Source of the DNA: Platynereis dumerilii
Taxonomy: Eukaryota; Annelida; Polychaeta; Phyllodocida; Nereididae
Reading direction: 5' to 3'
Assembly (NCBI GenBank): GCA_026936325.1
Contig: JAPTHN010000076.1
Span: 1,240,001-1,304,000, forward strand
DNA length: 64,000 nt
The position numbers and the translations under genes are program-made. A model generated the notes under the pieces. The model saw only the letters and a list, made by a program, of their open reading frames with translations. It had not been told where the DNA came from and made no database searches. Shown piece by piece: positions 47,931-59,339 of the stretch; position 1 is the stretch's first letter; the number at the start of each line of letters is the position of its first letter.

Positions 47931-48028
47931 ATACTGTGATTGTTTATATATGTGATTCTATGTCTATGAGGCAACACACTCCAAGTTTCACTTTTGTGAT
48001 GAATAAAGTATTTATTTATTATTATTAT
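47931..48028 (+). mobile_element. LINE/SINE 3' tail inserted in landmark C of U6
   Basis: Interrupts GCAGCT|TTAATGTTTGTCAAATGAC, continuous in U2 at 15,181. The insert ends GATGAATAAAGTATTTATTTA and then ATT repeats, a typical LINE-type tail. Too short to assign. Confidence 0.75.
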
Positions 48029-51000
48029 TTAATGTTTGTCAAATGACAAATTAACTCTCAAAGATTAGGAGGTTGCCAGATTTTTCAGTGATGTAGAGGT
48101 TGATTAGTGTATTATCAAGAGTGACACTTCCTGGCATTGATAGTGCAGCTGTCTCGATGTGTTCTATCCAAAAGTATCGATTTTCAGTTTAAGGTTTGTT
48201 CTTTTACTTCAGAAAATAGGGAGATAACCATTTTGATTGAATCTGTTTTTCAAAGAGCCAGATACAGTTTTGTAAAAGTCTTTCAAATTTGGGATTTGTA
48301 AAGTTGAATTAGGCTGTAATAATAAGAGTAGACACCATAATTATCTGCCTGTCCACTCTTTCCACGAAGACAGGATGATTTTCAGAGATTCCATTAAAAG
48401 AGGATCATGAACATCATATAGAAGAGATGGTGAAACTAAAGAGACAATGAACTGCTAATGACAAAGGCTAACAACCAAGTCTGATAGTTCAAAGGTCACA
48501 TTAGCTGGTTAGACTGTAGATACCTTACAATGACCTGCCACTATTGGTCCCTGAGGACTTCAACTCTTGCTGCTTTGAATTATGGCTATAGACTAACACA
48601 ATAGGGGCAGACCCAAGTAAAATAAATGCCAAATGGAATTCCAGGGCACGTTGTTGCACTTTCGGATATTTGAAATGGAAAATCCATTGATACTTGCTTG
48701 CTTCTAATACAATGCAGTGTTAATTAAGTCTATGGTGAATGGTAGATAGTGACTACAAGGCAGAAATCTCTAATGTCATCATTGTCAATCTGACAAAAAT
48801 AATTGTTTGTCTTGTTACTGATGTGAACACAAAAATATGTTGGTGCATTTTCACATGAATATTAATTTAAGAAAAACATCTGTATTTGGTGGAATGAGAC
48901 AGAAAATAGAGTGCTTCAAAGGATGCACAAAGATCAAAGTTGTCTCTCCTAATCAAATTGATAATGTCTCTGTCTGTAGAACAATACCCACCACGGTTAG
49001 CCCAAACATGAAAGATGGTTTGCTCCATTTCCTTGTGTTGAAAGTTGCTACGCTTTTAAAGTACAATCATTAAGCAGCCCGTATCATTGACCTCTAGGAA
49101 TTGCTGCACAAACAACCAATATTCAAGAACAAACAAGATTGTTATGTGCAGAATAATTATTCTATGAAATAACACATTTTCCATTCTGATGTTGTCTCAG
49201 CACATCTTCATAAGAATTTTTATAATTTCTTAGCCTTATACATTTTTGAGGCAAGCCAACACTTTTTCTATCTCTGGTTCTACATGAACACTATTGTGTA
49301 GACCTGTATAGGGCTTTTACATCTTTGACATGCAATATATGAATTGATTACGGTTTCATTATTCAGAAAGATGTCCAGACCACTATGACAATTTGAACCT
49401 CAGGTCAGTGATCTTGTTCAGGTCAAATACGGTGAATATTGCATTGGTCCCAAAGCCACCATTCCTATTCATACAATAATGATGGAAAGCAAATAAAAAT
49501 TATTTCCAAAGTAACTGATACACTCATCTTCATATATAATTATGTAATACATTAGCATTTCTCTCATACATAGTGAAAATGACAATTATAACAACTGTCT
49601 GTTTTGGCTTGAGATGAGCTGTTGGGATAAAGAAAATCCTTTTGAGAAACCATGACTTTGTTACTACCAAAATAATGATTCGCCACAATTGATTCGGCAG
49701 CATACTTTAGCACATTGTATTTTACATGCTTCTCTTTTGAATCAACTACTTTCTTTAAAAAAAGGCTTTATTGCACCCCTTTATGAGCCTTTTCATCCCT
49801 TTTTCTGGGCGTATAACTCAGTTTTCAAGTCATTTTTTCATGCTCTTTGAAATCATTCTTAAAGATTTACAGTGGCAAAATCAATGACAAATAGACATCT
49901 GATTCACTTCTTGATATCCTCAATGGGTGCTCATAGTTACTGCATGACTCATCTATTATTATTGTCTGGCTTATTTAGATAGGCAACAACAGACCTCAAA
50001 GTATATATTGTCCATTCTTCATTTCAGGCCACATTTTGTGATATAAGCCAAAGATAAATCAGAGCCAAAATTCAACAATATTTGATTTGTTTTGAGTTGC
50101 TGAATGATGATTCATAATTTATCCACCAGTTTAGAAGAGTATGTGTATTGTAGGCCAAAAAAAAATGAAACCTTTCTTTGTTGTAGACTTGAAGAAACTA
50201 TTTGATTTAATATAATAATATTTTTAAAGGTTCAATGATCTCGAATGTGGGAGGCACGTCAGCGTTTTTGAAACTTTAACAATTTCATGGCTGCCAGACC
50301 AATTACTGAGTAGCTCAGTTGGTTCTTGACATTTTAATGCTCTTGTGCCTTACTAATTGAATGTGGATATTCACAAAGATTGTGATAAAGGTCATCTGAA
50401 ATGTGGTCTTGAGAGCTGAAAGATTGCTCACAGTGACATTAAATAAATAAGGGAAAGTTGCTTCCTTTTCTTACTTAAATAAATGTAAATACGATATTCA
50501 AAAACGTTTTAGTGCACTGTTCAATGACAGCAACAAAATAATCAACATCATTAATGCAAATCCAGCTTTAATCTTTCATATACGGAGAAAACTTTGCAAT
50601 AAAAGATCACTGAAATGTTACACTTTCCTTAAAATTGACCAAATAGACAACGTCCTTTCCTATCCCTCCTTTTTGTCTGTTCGTCCAAACTGACCTCATA
50701 CAAATATCTTTCAGTTTATGTTTGTCTGGTGACATTGACAGATGAGCTAGATTTGACACCTGACATCTGGCAATGAATCAGAACACATCAGCACACATCT
50801 GTCTGAAAATTTTTAGAGTGCAACTGCCCAAAGAATTTACCTCAGGCAGTTAATTTCCAGCTTCGTTTCCACACAGATGATTAAGAAATGTCTCATCGAA
50901 TCAGCAGCCAGTGCACCTCTTGGTGTTGCAGTTGACACTATTTCATGCAAAAATAGTTTGCAAAAAACTGTCTCAAAAACCAATGAATTAGAGAAATTGT

Positions 51001-51599
51001 AAAAAAATTAAATTGTCAGAAAATGTCTGTACATTTTAAAGTAGAAGAATTGCAATTGATACAGAAATGCACAGGAAAGTTTCTTGTGATGTTACATCTT
51101 GCCATGTTCTTCTGTATGAGTCATACATAATTAGTGAGCCACCCTACTCATTACTGAGGTCAATGGTTATCCAATGACAAATTGACAGGTCATTATAATG
51201 CGATGTGCAAAGGGCATGTCATGATGTCGTTGATGTCAACAATCATCATGCCATGAAATTTGGTACTTATTGTATTAATTCCATGCACTGTAAGTCGAAC
51301 TACTGACTTCCTGCTAAAATTAGTAAGACATTTCAGCTTTCTTTCTCAAAATATAATTTTTAATCAATGAAGAACTAAAAATTATTTATTAGCACTAGGC
51401 AAAAATATTTTGGGCAAATATTTTCACTTGAACAAGCAGATGGGGCCATTATATGTAAAACCATTATGCCTTTCTTATTGACAGATGCCAGTTTGAAGTA
51501 GGTGTCGGTTTTCATGTCAAATATTTAACATGGACATTGCCTTTGTAGTTAGTTCTAAGCCACCACACAGTGGCCAAAAACTATAGAAAATACATTCTT

Positions 51600-52310
51600 G
51601 CATGTTTCTGCGCAAACTGCTGCCTCCACAAACATTATGAACAGATATTATTCGATTGTGTCTTTCTAAATAAGACAGATTTGAATGAAATATTTTGTTA
51701 ATTTGAATTTTTTTCAAGTCACTTTTATAAGACCTACATCTAGCTGTATAAGATAATGAAAGACACTTGCTAGATATACAAATGATGCCAATTCAGAAAC
51801 AGTATTTGTTGGAGGGAATCTGTGAGGGCTGCATGAGTTTGTGCGGGAGTCATTGTTAAAAAATTATCACTATTATCCTCAGCTATTTTTGGTGCAGCCT
51901 CTGTATTAGGCCTACATGTAACCTTTAAACACCATAGAGGGCATTGGTGATGCCCAAAGTGGGGTAAACATACACTGCAGTTCCCCCAATATAATGTCTA
52001 GCAGACGCTTGCACTTGAATTCCGGAACGGCTAACAGTGTCATTAGTCAACTGTCAATCTGTCATACCTCTGTACTCCTCAACCCTCTCTTCCACTCACA
52101 ACCCTCACTTGTCACTAAAATTGTGACTGTTATATGATTTCTGTAAATGAAAAGAAATATTTCATAAAGAAAACTTCTTTACGCATACATAGTTTACATT
52201 CTATTTTCGGCCAACGAAGGAAGTAGGTACAAGATATAAGGAAGCTACACCTTCGAGGTGACACCTGACCTGGCCATTTGACATTTCCAATTATGGGAAG
52301 TCAGTAATAG
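51600..52310. other. Unit spacer between J and L, no gene seen
   Basis: Partly matches U3 (27,090-27,760) and U4 (33,780-34,430): GACCTACATCTAGCTGTATAAG and GGCCAATGAAGGAAGT-like blocks. The 51,830-52,140 part, with GGGGTAAACATACACTGCAG, has no counterpart I recognised. Confidence 0.45.
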
Positions 52311-52385
52311 TCTCATAGAAATATGTAGTCAACATAGTCTTGACAGTCAAATCTATATGCTAATGACGAAAAAGAGATAGATTGG

Positions 52386-53686
52386 CCCAGACCAAAGAGA
52401 GGCACATTTGAGGCACTGAATAGGCATATTTGAGGCATACCATGGAGTAGGTAGAGGCATAAGCTGAGATCACAGGAGGCGTAAAGGAGGCATATCAAAC
52501 TCCTCATTAAATATGCAAGAGGCATATATGAGGCATTTTCGAGGTACATTTGAGGCATATAGGAGGCGTATTTGAGGCGTTCCAAAAATTTTAATAATGC
52601 CTCAAATATACCTCTAGATATGTTAATGATGTGCCTCAAATGTGCCTCATATGCAAATGAAGAGGCATCTTTGAGTCACATATGAGGTACGTTTGAGGTA
52701 TAACTGAGGCGTATTTGAGGCGTAGGCTCATCATGTAAGTGGAGGCACATTTGAGGCATAAATGAGGCGTATTTGAGGCGTTCCAAATATCTTAATAGTA
52801 CCTCTTCTGTACCTCCGCATGGAGGTACAGAAGAGGCATATCTGAGGCATAAATGAGGCACATTGACAGTTAAGGAAGTGAGCCAAATATTTGAATTTTC
52901 AAATAGTGCTTCTATCTAAAACAAAGGAAAGACTTGGTACAAAAGCAGAACTACTAAATAAACTTAATGACCTTGATGTAAATGTCAAATGGGTGGCGTA
53001 CTCAATCTGACATGCATTCAGGATTATTTGTCAAATTAAGGAAATTGTTATTTGACTTCTAACAAAAGAGCATGTTGTCATGTGAGTGATAATATAGTCT
53101 GTTGAGCAAAACACAAAATTCTAAGAGTTACATCAGCAACACAACCAAATAAATTGAACTAATTGTTCAGAACACCTTTACAATGAAAACTACAACTTGC
53201 ATATTTATAAGTATGACAAGTACAGCGAAGTATAAGTAAAAATGTGACTTACAACATTGGCACCATGCTCCCTAGTTGGGGTTTCCCTTTTCAATGCAAA
53301 TTTAGGTCACCACAAGGAGACACCCTAGTATAATCTACAGGAGAGGCATGTTTGAGGCGTAAGGGGGAATTCAGGCCACACAAAAATGTTGGAGAGGCAT
53401 ATTTGAGGCACACTGGCACAGGGTAGAAAAACAGAGTCCAGTTTGAGGCACATTTGAGGCATAGATGCAGGTAATGCTTTTCTTGGTAAGTCAGGGAGGC
53501 ATGTTTGAGGCATATCATTATGCAGGGAGGCATAGATGAGGCACATCATTAACATTAGAGGCATATTTGAGGCACACTGCACTTGGTAGACTATGCCTCA
53601 AATGTGCCTCGAGTATGCCTCAAACGTGCCTCAATTGTACCTCTGAAAAATGTCTATGCCTCAAATGTGCCTCTCTTTGGTCTGGG
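52386..53686. mobile_element. 1.3-kb DNA element built of GAGGCA motifs
   Basis: Perfect-looking inverted ends: CCCAGACCAAAGAGAGGCAC at the left and its complement ending TTTGGTCTGGG at the right, flanked by GG on each side. U3 (27,815-27,850) has the empty site (ATATTGGACTTTAGAAAATAG). Inside are roughly 40 copies of GAGGC(A/G), many paired as GAGGCAYATTTGAGGCA. About 33 are on the plus strand and 9 inverted, in clusters at 52,398-52,862 and 53,340-53,670 around a 480-bp unique core. No transposase frame; the frames over it are translated repeats. Confidence 0.88.
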
Positions 53687-54250
53687 GGATGTTAGAAAAT
53701 AGTGCTGTAAGATTTCGAAAACGTCACTTTTTTTACAATGGTCAAAATTTGAATTTTTCTTAGGATCTGTAAAGCAGTAGTTACCAGACAATTAACCTGC
53801 TTTTGTTAACCCTAATAAATGTAGCATAGGGCCTAACCCAACCATAATACATTATGTGGGATGTCATTGTTTACATAAAAGATGATAAATTTCCAGGGCA
53901 AACTTTTTGCTTTTCTGAGTACGTTAAGTTTCTCAACTCATCAATTATTTAAAGAAGGCTTGACCTGTCTCACTCAATATTTTCTCCTCGGATGGATCTT
54001 AAATCTCTGGAACAATGCTCAAATCCCAGGGGTCGGTTGTGCGCAACAATGCTCCAACATGATTGATCAACTCATTCTCCACATTGAATGTACACACACT
54101 GGTCAACTGGGGTGATAGTTGAATAACCTCATAAACAGCATGGCCCCATAGCACTGTGGTTATCATATCTTCATATATGTCATGTGCGCAGTAGATGCAG
54201 GTTCAAACCAGTCTCCACCCATGAAAAAATTGTAAAGACTAGAAAAATGA

Positions 54251-54889
54251 GCACCTATCAAATGCATTGAGTTTGACTACATTTTGCAACTAGATAGACC
54301 ACTGCAATTACAACACCCAGGGGCAACGATATTTGAATAGTATTGAGGAAATACACTCAAAAGATGTTATAAAAACAGCAACAAAAATTGAGACGAACTA
54401 CATCCTCTGAACACCGAACTGTCCCTTACCCCTAGTGGAAGAAGATGGCGTGTACTGCCTATGAGAACGTCTACATTGAAAAATTCCTTTGTTCCCAGTG
54501 CCATTATTTTACTGAATAAAAATCATATTATTATATAAACTAATCTTATTTTTTTAGATATGATTATAATTAATACTCCTAACTGTAATTTAACTGAGTG
54601 TACCATTTCAATGACCAAAATTTCACATGAACTGTGCTATTACGTGACCAATAAAACTTCTTATTCTTATTCTTATCTATCTCTGTATCTATATATCTAT
54701 CTTGCTTAGTCAATATTCCTCCATTTAACAGAGCAGTAATAATATCATGACCAATGTTACGTTGTTTTACTGTATTGCTAATTTGGGACCATGGTTCATG
54801 TGTAGGTGTCAGAAGAGACATTATGCATAACTGTTATGTCTCAATACCAATATAGAAGGTATGTTTTGCTCTTTTCAGGTTCGAACAAT
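54251..54889. other. Unit edge with LINE-type tail
   Basis: AT-rich with no gene. GACCAATAAAACTTCTTATT followed by CTTATTCTTATCTATCT (54,650-54,700) looks like a 3' tail of a short retroelement, with no recognisable body. The minus frame at 54,579-54,821 has no motif. Confidence 0.4.
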
Positions 54890-55110
54890 GTCTCATCTAG
54901 ATGCTATCCCATCAAAGGGCCAATGATTCCTTGAGTTCCACTCTTCCAAAGAGAACAGGATGGTTTTCAGAGATGCCATCAAAAGAAGATGGCTGCCTTT
55001 AGAGGAAAGACAGTGTCACTGAAGAGACAAGGAGCTGCTAATGACAAAGGCTAGCAACCAAGTCTGATAGGTCAAAGGTCACATTAGCTGGTCAGACTGC
55101 AAAGACTTCT
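54890..55110 (+). repeat. Orphan A module
   Basis: TCGAACAATGTCTCATCTAG, then CAAAGGGCCAATGATTCC, ACAGGATGGTTTTCAGAGAT and TGACAAAGGCTAGCAACCAA: the A module alone, without neighbouring B or C. It lies about 650 bases beyond the end of U6. Confidence 0.85.
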
Positions 55111-55386
55111 GCTGGATATATGTCTATAGACTCCAGAAAACCACATCTCTTACTCGCTTCTTGGTACAATGCCAAATAGCTGTAGATTTTTCTTCATTAT
55201 GCGGCAGTGTTGTGATATGATGTGATGACTTAGATTGCTGTAGAGCCAGGACAAAACTAGTGATGGAATGGTGAGAGACAGGATCTCCTGTTTCCTCCTT
55301 TCTTCCTTCACCATAAACTATCTCTATTTCAAATCCACCAAATGCAACCAGAACCAGCCAACTATGAAGACACAAGTATCGAGAAG

Positions 55387-56214
55387 CAGGGTTGCAAAAA
55401 AATCCGATTTAAATCAAAAAATCGGATTTATTTGATTTAAATCAGATTTTTTTGATTTAAATCAGATTTAAATCAAGCTGCCGTATTTTTTTAAATATAA
55501 TGGTTTTCAAGGAACTTGACATCATAATATATGATGAACTGTTCTTAATTAGGTCTTCCATTATGGGAAAATTTATTTCACTGCCCAAAAGTCATGTAAT
55601 CAAGTTGTAGATCGCTCATATTTTTTACTTTTTTCAACTGCAAGAAATGCCCTCAAAATATGAATTTTATGTCAATTCAAGTGTGGAATTTTGTCAACTT
55701 ATTGGAGTTACTATTGCTAGGAATGTCTAATGATATAGGAAAAGTTTTATTTGGCTTCCGAAAGAGACTTAACAGGGTTTGATCCTATTCAAAGTCAAAA
55801 TTTTCCATAGAATATCATATTTTGGTGCAAAGGAATGATTGAAAATACTACAGATGACCACAGAATCAGTATTTTATAATTACTATTGTTTGGTTTTGTT
55901 GTTTTCTTGTTTAATGAGTTTTACTTTTGGCATTAGATTAGGGATTTGGTGCATAACAAATGAGATATTGAATTTCAGCTTAAACTGGATTAAAGTAAGC
56001 CGAAAACCACCCTGGCTTCTGAATCCCGGCTGTGTTTTGTCACCAATTCAAGTGTGAAGGTGTCCACTGATCCATTATAGCATTTATATGCAAACCATTT
56101 GCAGTTTTCTAAGATATAATGATTTTCAATAAAAATCATTGATTAAAATCGCTGATTTAAATCATGATTTAAATCAAGTGATTTAAATCAAATGATTTAA
56201 ATCTTGCAACCCTG
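55387..56214. mobile_element. 828-bp hAT-like element with ATTTAAATC arrays
   Basis: Ends CAGGGTTGCAA and TTGCAACCCTG are inverted; CAGGG-type ends suit hAT. Next to each end is an array of GATTTAAATC (about 6 at the left, 6 at the right). CGAGAAG lies just outside the left end and three bases outside the right end, a probable target duplication. The interior is AT-rich with no transposase; the 72-codon frame at 55,839-56,057 shows no motif. Confidence 0.82.
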
Positions 56215-57769
56215 TGACGAGAAGCTCTCCTTTAATTGCAGGTAGTTAATTCCATTGTCAAAATATAAAACAAGTGTCAATTGTATATATGTTCACATAG
56301 AATATATTAAGTTACAGAAGATTGTACCCGAATATTGTACTGAAATACCATCCCTGGCTATTGGACTAGTTAAACAGCATGGAAAGCTTATATTAGCAGT
56401 TCAATGTATCAACTCACCGTGAGTCACTGTGCCCTTTCCACTTCATGTAATTTTGCACACCATTTGCACTGCATCAATGGAGAGATATCAATGTCCAACA
56501 TGGACATCAGATTCAGATCAATAACATTAAAATGTCACTCTCACTCTAAATGTGGCCTTTTGAGCAAGAGATGCCAGTATATACCAGACTGTATTAAGCT
56601 GCTTTCAATGCTACAATGAACATTAAAATATTATCCCTATTTTGTGACCATCAATTGTGAAAAAGCTGCCATGGCATACTTTTGGACTTTATTGATTTCG
56701 TGGCCTTTATTCATTTTACTTCAACATTGATCTTAAAGTAATACTTACTCTATGACTAGTATGTTTTTTTAATTTTGTAACAATCAAGTTCTGTAATCTA
56801 AAGAATCAGCAAAACAAAGGCAAAGCCAATGTATTCCATCTTTAGTTACTATAACTTTCAAATTGAATTTTGATTCAACTCTTTCGATGATCTCCTCAAG
56901 GTATTTTTAAGAATACAGAGAGTTTGTGATCTCAATTGTCATGATAATTCCATTTAGCAAAACCTTAATTTATGCATACAAGCGTTGTAATGTGATATGC
57001 GCATTTTCTATTTGGAGCCAGCATTGTGCACACGCAAGATGCCATTGCAAGAAAAACTTCAGAAAGCTTCATTTGATTCATTGCGGTTTCTATTACAGAG
57101 GCATCAAAGAGAGCATTAGGTGCAATATAACACTAATCCATCAGTTATTGGTATGACATTTCATAACAATTCATTGAAATTTGTGCTCCTTTCGTAATGA
57201 TGAGGAATGTCCCATGAAATTCTAATTTTGATTGAATATTTCCTTAATTTCTATAAAAATGGAGCATGCAGTTGCTTGTTCTCAACAAAAAAACCATTTT
57301 TTTTTTTCAAAGGAATTCTGGTGAAATTGATCTAATTTTTTAATCAATATGCAGATTTACAGATTTTACTGATGTCAGTTCATGCAGCTTTCTATCCGTC
57401 CTAGAAATCATCACGTATGTATTTTATATCTGGTCATTTTAGCTTTCATAGTTTTTCAGAGGAAAATATATTCGGTAATTTAAAAAAAGGAGGCTTCCTC
57501 GAATTGTACAATGTATATTTAAGACAAACTAAATAATTTGGAAAAATCTTAATACATAATAGACTTATTTAAATTCATTGATTTGCAATGCATAACACTT
57601 AATGTAGCCTAGAGCTTATGTATGTATTTTATAAGAAAGATATACCATTACTCAACATCTGATTCTGCCATTTGAAGAGAATACTTAAAAACTGTCAGAT
57701 ATTTTTAAACAAAATCCTATGCCAGATAATAAAGTTTAGCTTTTTGTTTTTGGTTTTTCTCGAATTTTT
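56215..57769. other. Single-copy AT-rich sequence
   Basis: No repeats of the array, no TIR elements. Small frames (56,404-56,619 and 56,926-57,156) lack motifs, splice-like flanks and good codon patterns. Nothing supported. Confidence 0.5.
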
Positions 57770-57833
57770 TATTTCTTGATTCTACGGGCACGTAGCAACT
57801 GCCACACTGCCAAATACGCCTGTCCGCCTCTGA
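57770..57833. mobile_element. Decayed end of the CAGGGGCGGACTGG element
   Basis: GGGCACGTAGCAACTGCCAC, then ACTGCCAAATACGCCTGTCC, matches the right end of 58,915-59,241 (GGGCCCGTGGCAGCTGCCAC ...) with several changes. Only about 60 bases survive. Confidence 0.7.
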
Positions 57834-58914
57834 CTTTATCTTATATATACAAATTTCAATTCCCCCTTGGCAAGTATAATTATAGCAATTGATGATTAAT
57901 TTACTGTATCTATATTGTCCAACATCACTATTTGGACAATTTGTGACATATTTAAGGTCTCAGTCTTCTCTCCAATGACTCAAACCATTAGTTATCACAA
58001 ACCAATGTGAGCCACCACTCTCAAGAGAGCAATGAATGTTTAGAAAACTCTAATGATTTGTGGGACAACTTCACTCCTCAAGTACTATCTGTGTATGACA
58101 ACCTCCATTACAACATTCATTGGTTGCTATCTTTTATTTTAAATAATCAATGACTTTTCCAATTCTTTGTGCAAGAATGTATTAGTATCTTGCATTACAT
58201 TAATATCACTAAATTTGAAAAAACCGTCATGTGCAAATGTAAAATTGAACTGGCGGTAACTCTGTCAGCTCAATCGCTTTCATCACTCAATTACATGCGC
58301 CTCACATCGCACGATGACGAGCATGTCGAGCAAAGTAATCTGTGACATCCCTCATTTATGTCTGTTACCTGAAATTGTACGGCAGGATAAATGTTCAAAG
58401 TTAATTTTTTTAAAGTTAATCATGAAAAAAATAAGGAAGGAATTTCATTTCAAAACTTATTTATGTGGCTTATTTTTAGGTATCTTTATCATGAACGCAA
58501 AGCAGTAACATTTTATTGATATAGAACTTTACCATTTTCAGGGAATGAAACAAACTTGCTTGGTTTAATGAGATAAAAATGCAAAAAATATTATGTAAAA
58601 TACTCTGATGCTACAAGAAATGTTTCATAAATCAATTTCCTTTCCCCCTGCCAACTAATCAGAAGAGAGTCCCATTGATAATAAGGCGGCGTGCCATTAC
58701 GAGAGTATGTCACTTGGTGAATCACTATGGTTCATGATTCAAATCAGGAGGTAATATTAGCTAAATTCATTAGGTGCATTGCAGGACACAATTGAGAACT
58801 TCAGATATCAACTGAATGTTTATTGACCTACATCTGCAGTTAAATTCCGATCATGAGGCCTGATACTCAGGTCATTTCATTGTAGCAGTGTGTTAAGAAA
58901 GGTTTATACATTGT
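57834..58914. other. Single-copy AT-rich sequence
   Basis: No repeat of the array and no convincing gene. The 64-codon frame at 58,314-58,508 has a hydrophobic end but no start context or homology that I recognise. Confidence 0.45.
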
Positions 58915-59241
58915 CAGGGGCGGACTGGCGACATTTCGGGCCCGTGGCAAAATAAGTCGATGGGCCCCAACATTCTTATTTCCGGCATTATTCCTTTCAC
59001 GACAAGACAGAATGGTCCTTTCCCACACAGGACCCCTCGCAATGGGGCCCCAATAACACATAAACTTAAAAATAACCTTTAAATTAAAAGTTTGATAATA
59101 CTGCACATTCACAAAATTGGTCAAAAAGATTTTTTGGCTTTTTTTTCTCAAATTTTTAATTTTTGGCACCTTGAGTGGGCCCCCCTGAGTAGTTGGGCCC
59201 GTGGCAGCTGCCACTCTGCCACATAGGCCAGTCCGCCCCTG
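58915..59241. mobile_element. 327-bp hAT-like miniature element
   Basis: Ends CAGGGGCGGACTGGC and GCCAGTCCGCCCCTG (one mismatch region inside: GGCCAG) are inverted. GGGCCCGTGGCA/GGGCCCGTGGCAGC occurs in both halves. Flanks are ACATTGT and TATTGTA, sharing ATTGT. Non-coding; the 115-codon minus frame spanning it is not a gene. Confidence 0.82.
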
Positions 59242-59339
59242 TATTGTAAGAGTGTATTTCTCCCCCGCCCCCCAAGGACTAATAGAATAGAAGAAATACT
59301 TGCCTCAAGCAATATGAGACCGGTTTTTTTACAATTCAG

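Larger units (their letters stand above)
45570..54250 (+). repeat. Tandem unit U6
   Basis: O (45,590-45,830), A (45,835-46,100), B (46,465-46,665), a LINE 3' piece, C (47,929-48,193, split by a LINE tail), a reduced F (48,247-48,317), A' (48,310-48,575), D (48,965-49,015), E (49,365-49,475), G (50,270-50,320), H (50,735-50,885), J (51,424-51,590), L (52,310-52,340), a 1.3-kb insertion, K (53,895-53,975), M (54,135-54,215). This is the most complete unit. Long stretches are nearly identical to U4 (for example 48,878-49,020 against 30,834-30,970). Confidence 0.8.

Noticed and set aside
52313-53582. Several minus-strand frames with repeated CLKYASxMPQMCL-like peptides
   Set aside because: They are translations of the GAGGCA motif array in the 1.3-kb element; the repetitive peptide follows from the DNA repeat and shows no independent coding signal.
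52386-53686. CRISPR-like or minisatellite array
   Set aside because: Spacing is irregular, motifs are short and in both orientations, and clean inverted ends with an empty site in another unit show a mobile element in animal-type DNA.
58867-59214. 115-codon minus frame
   Set aside because: Mostly covers the 327-bp hAT-like miniature element; no motif and no conservation seen.
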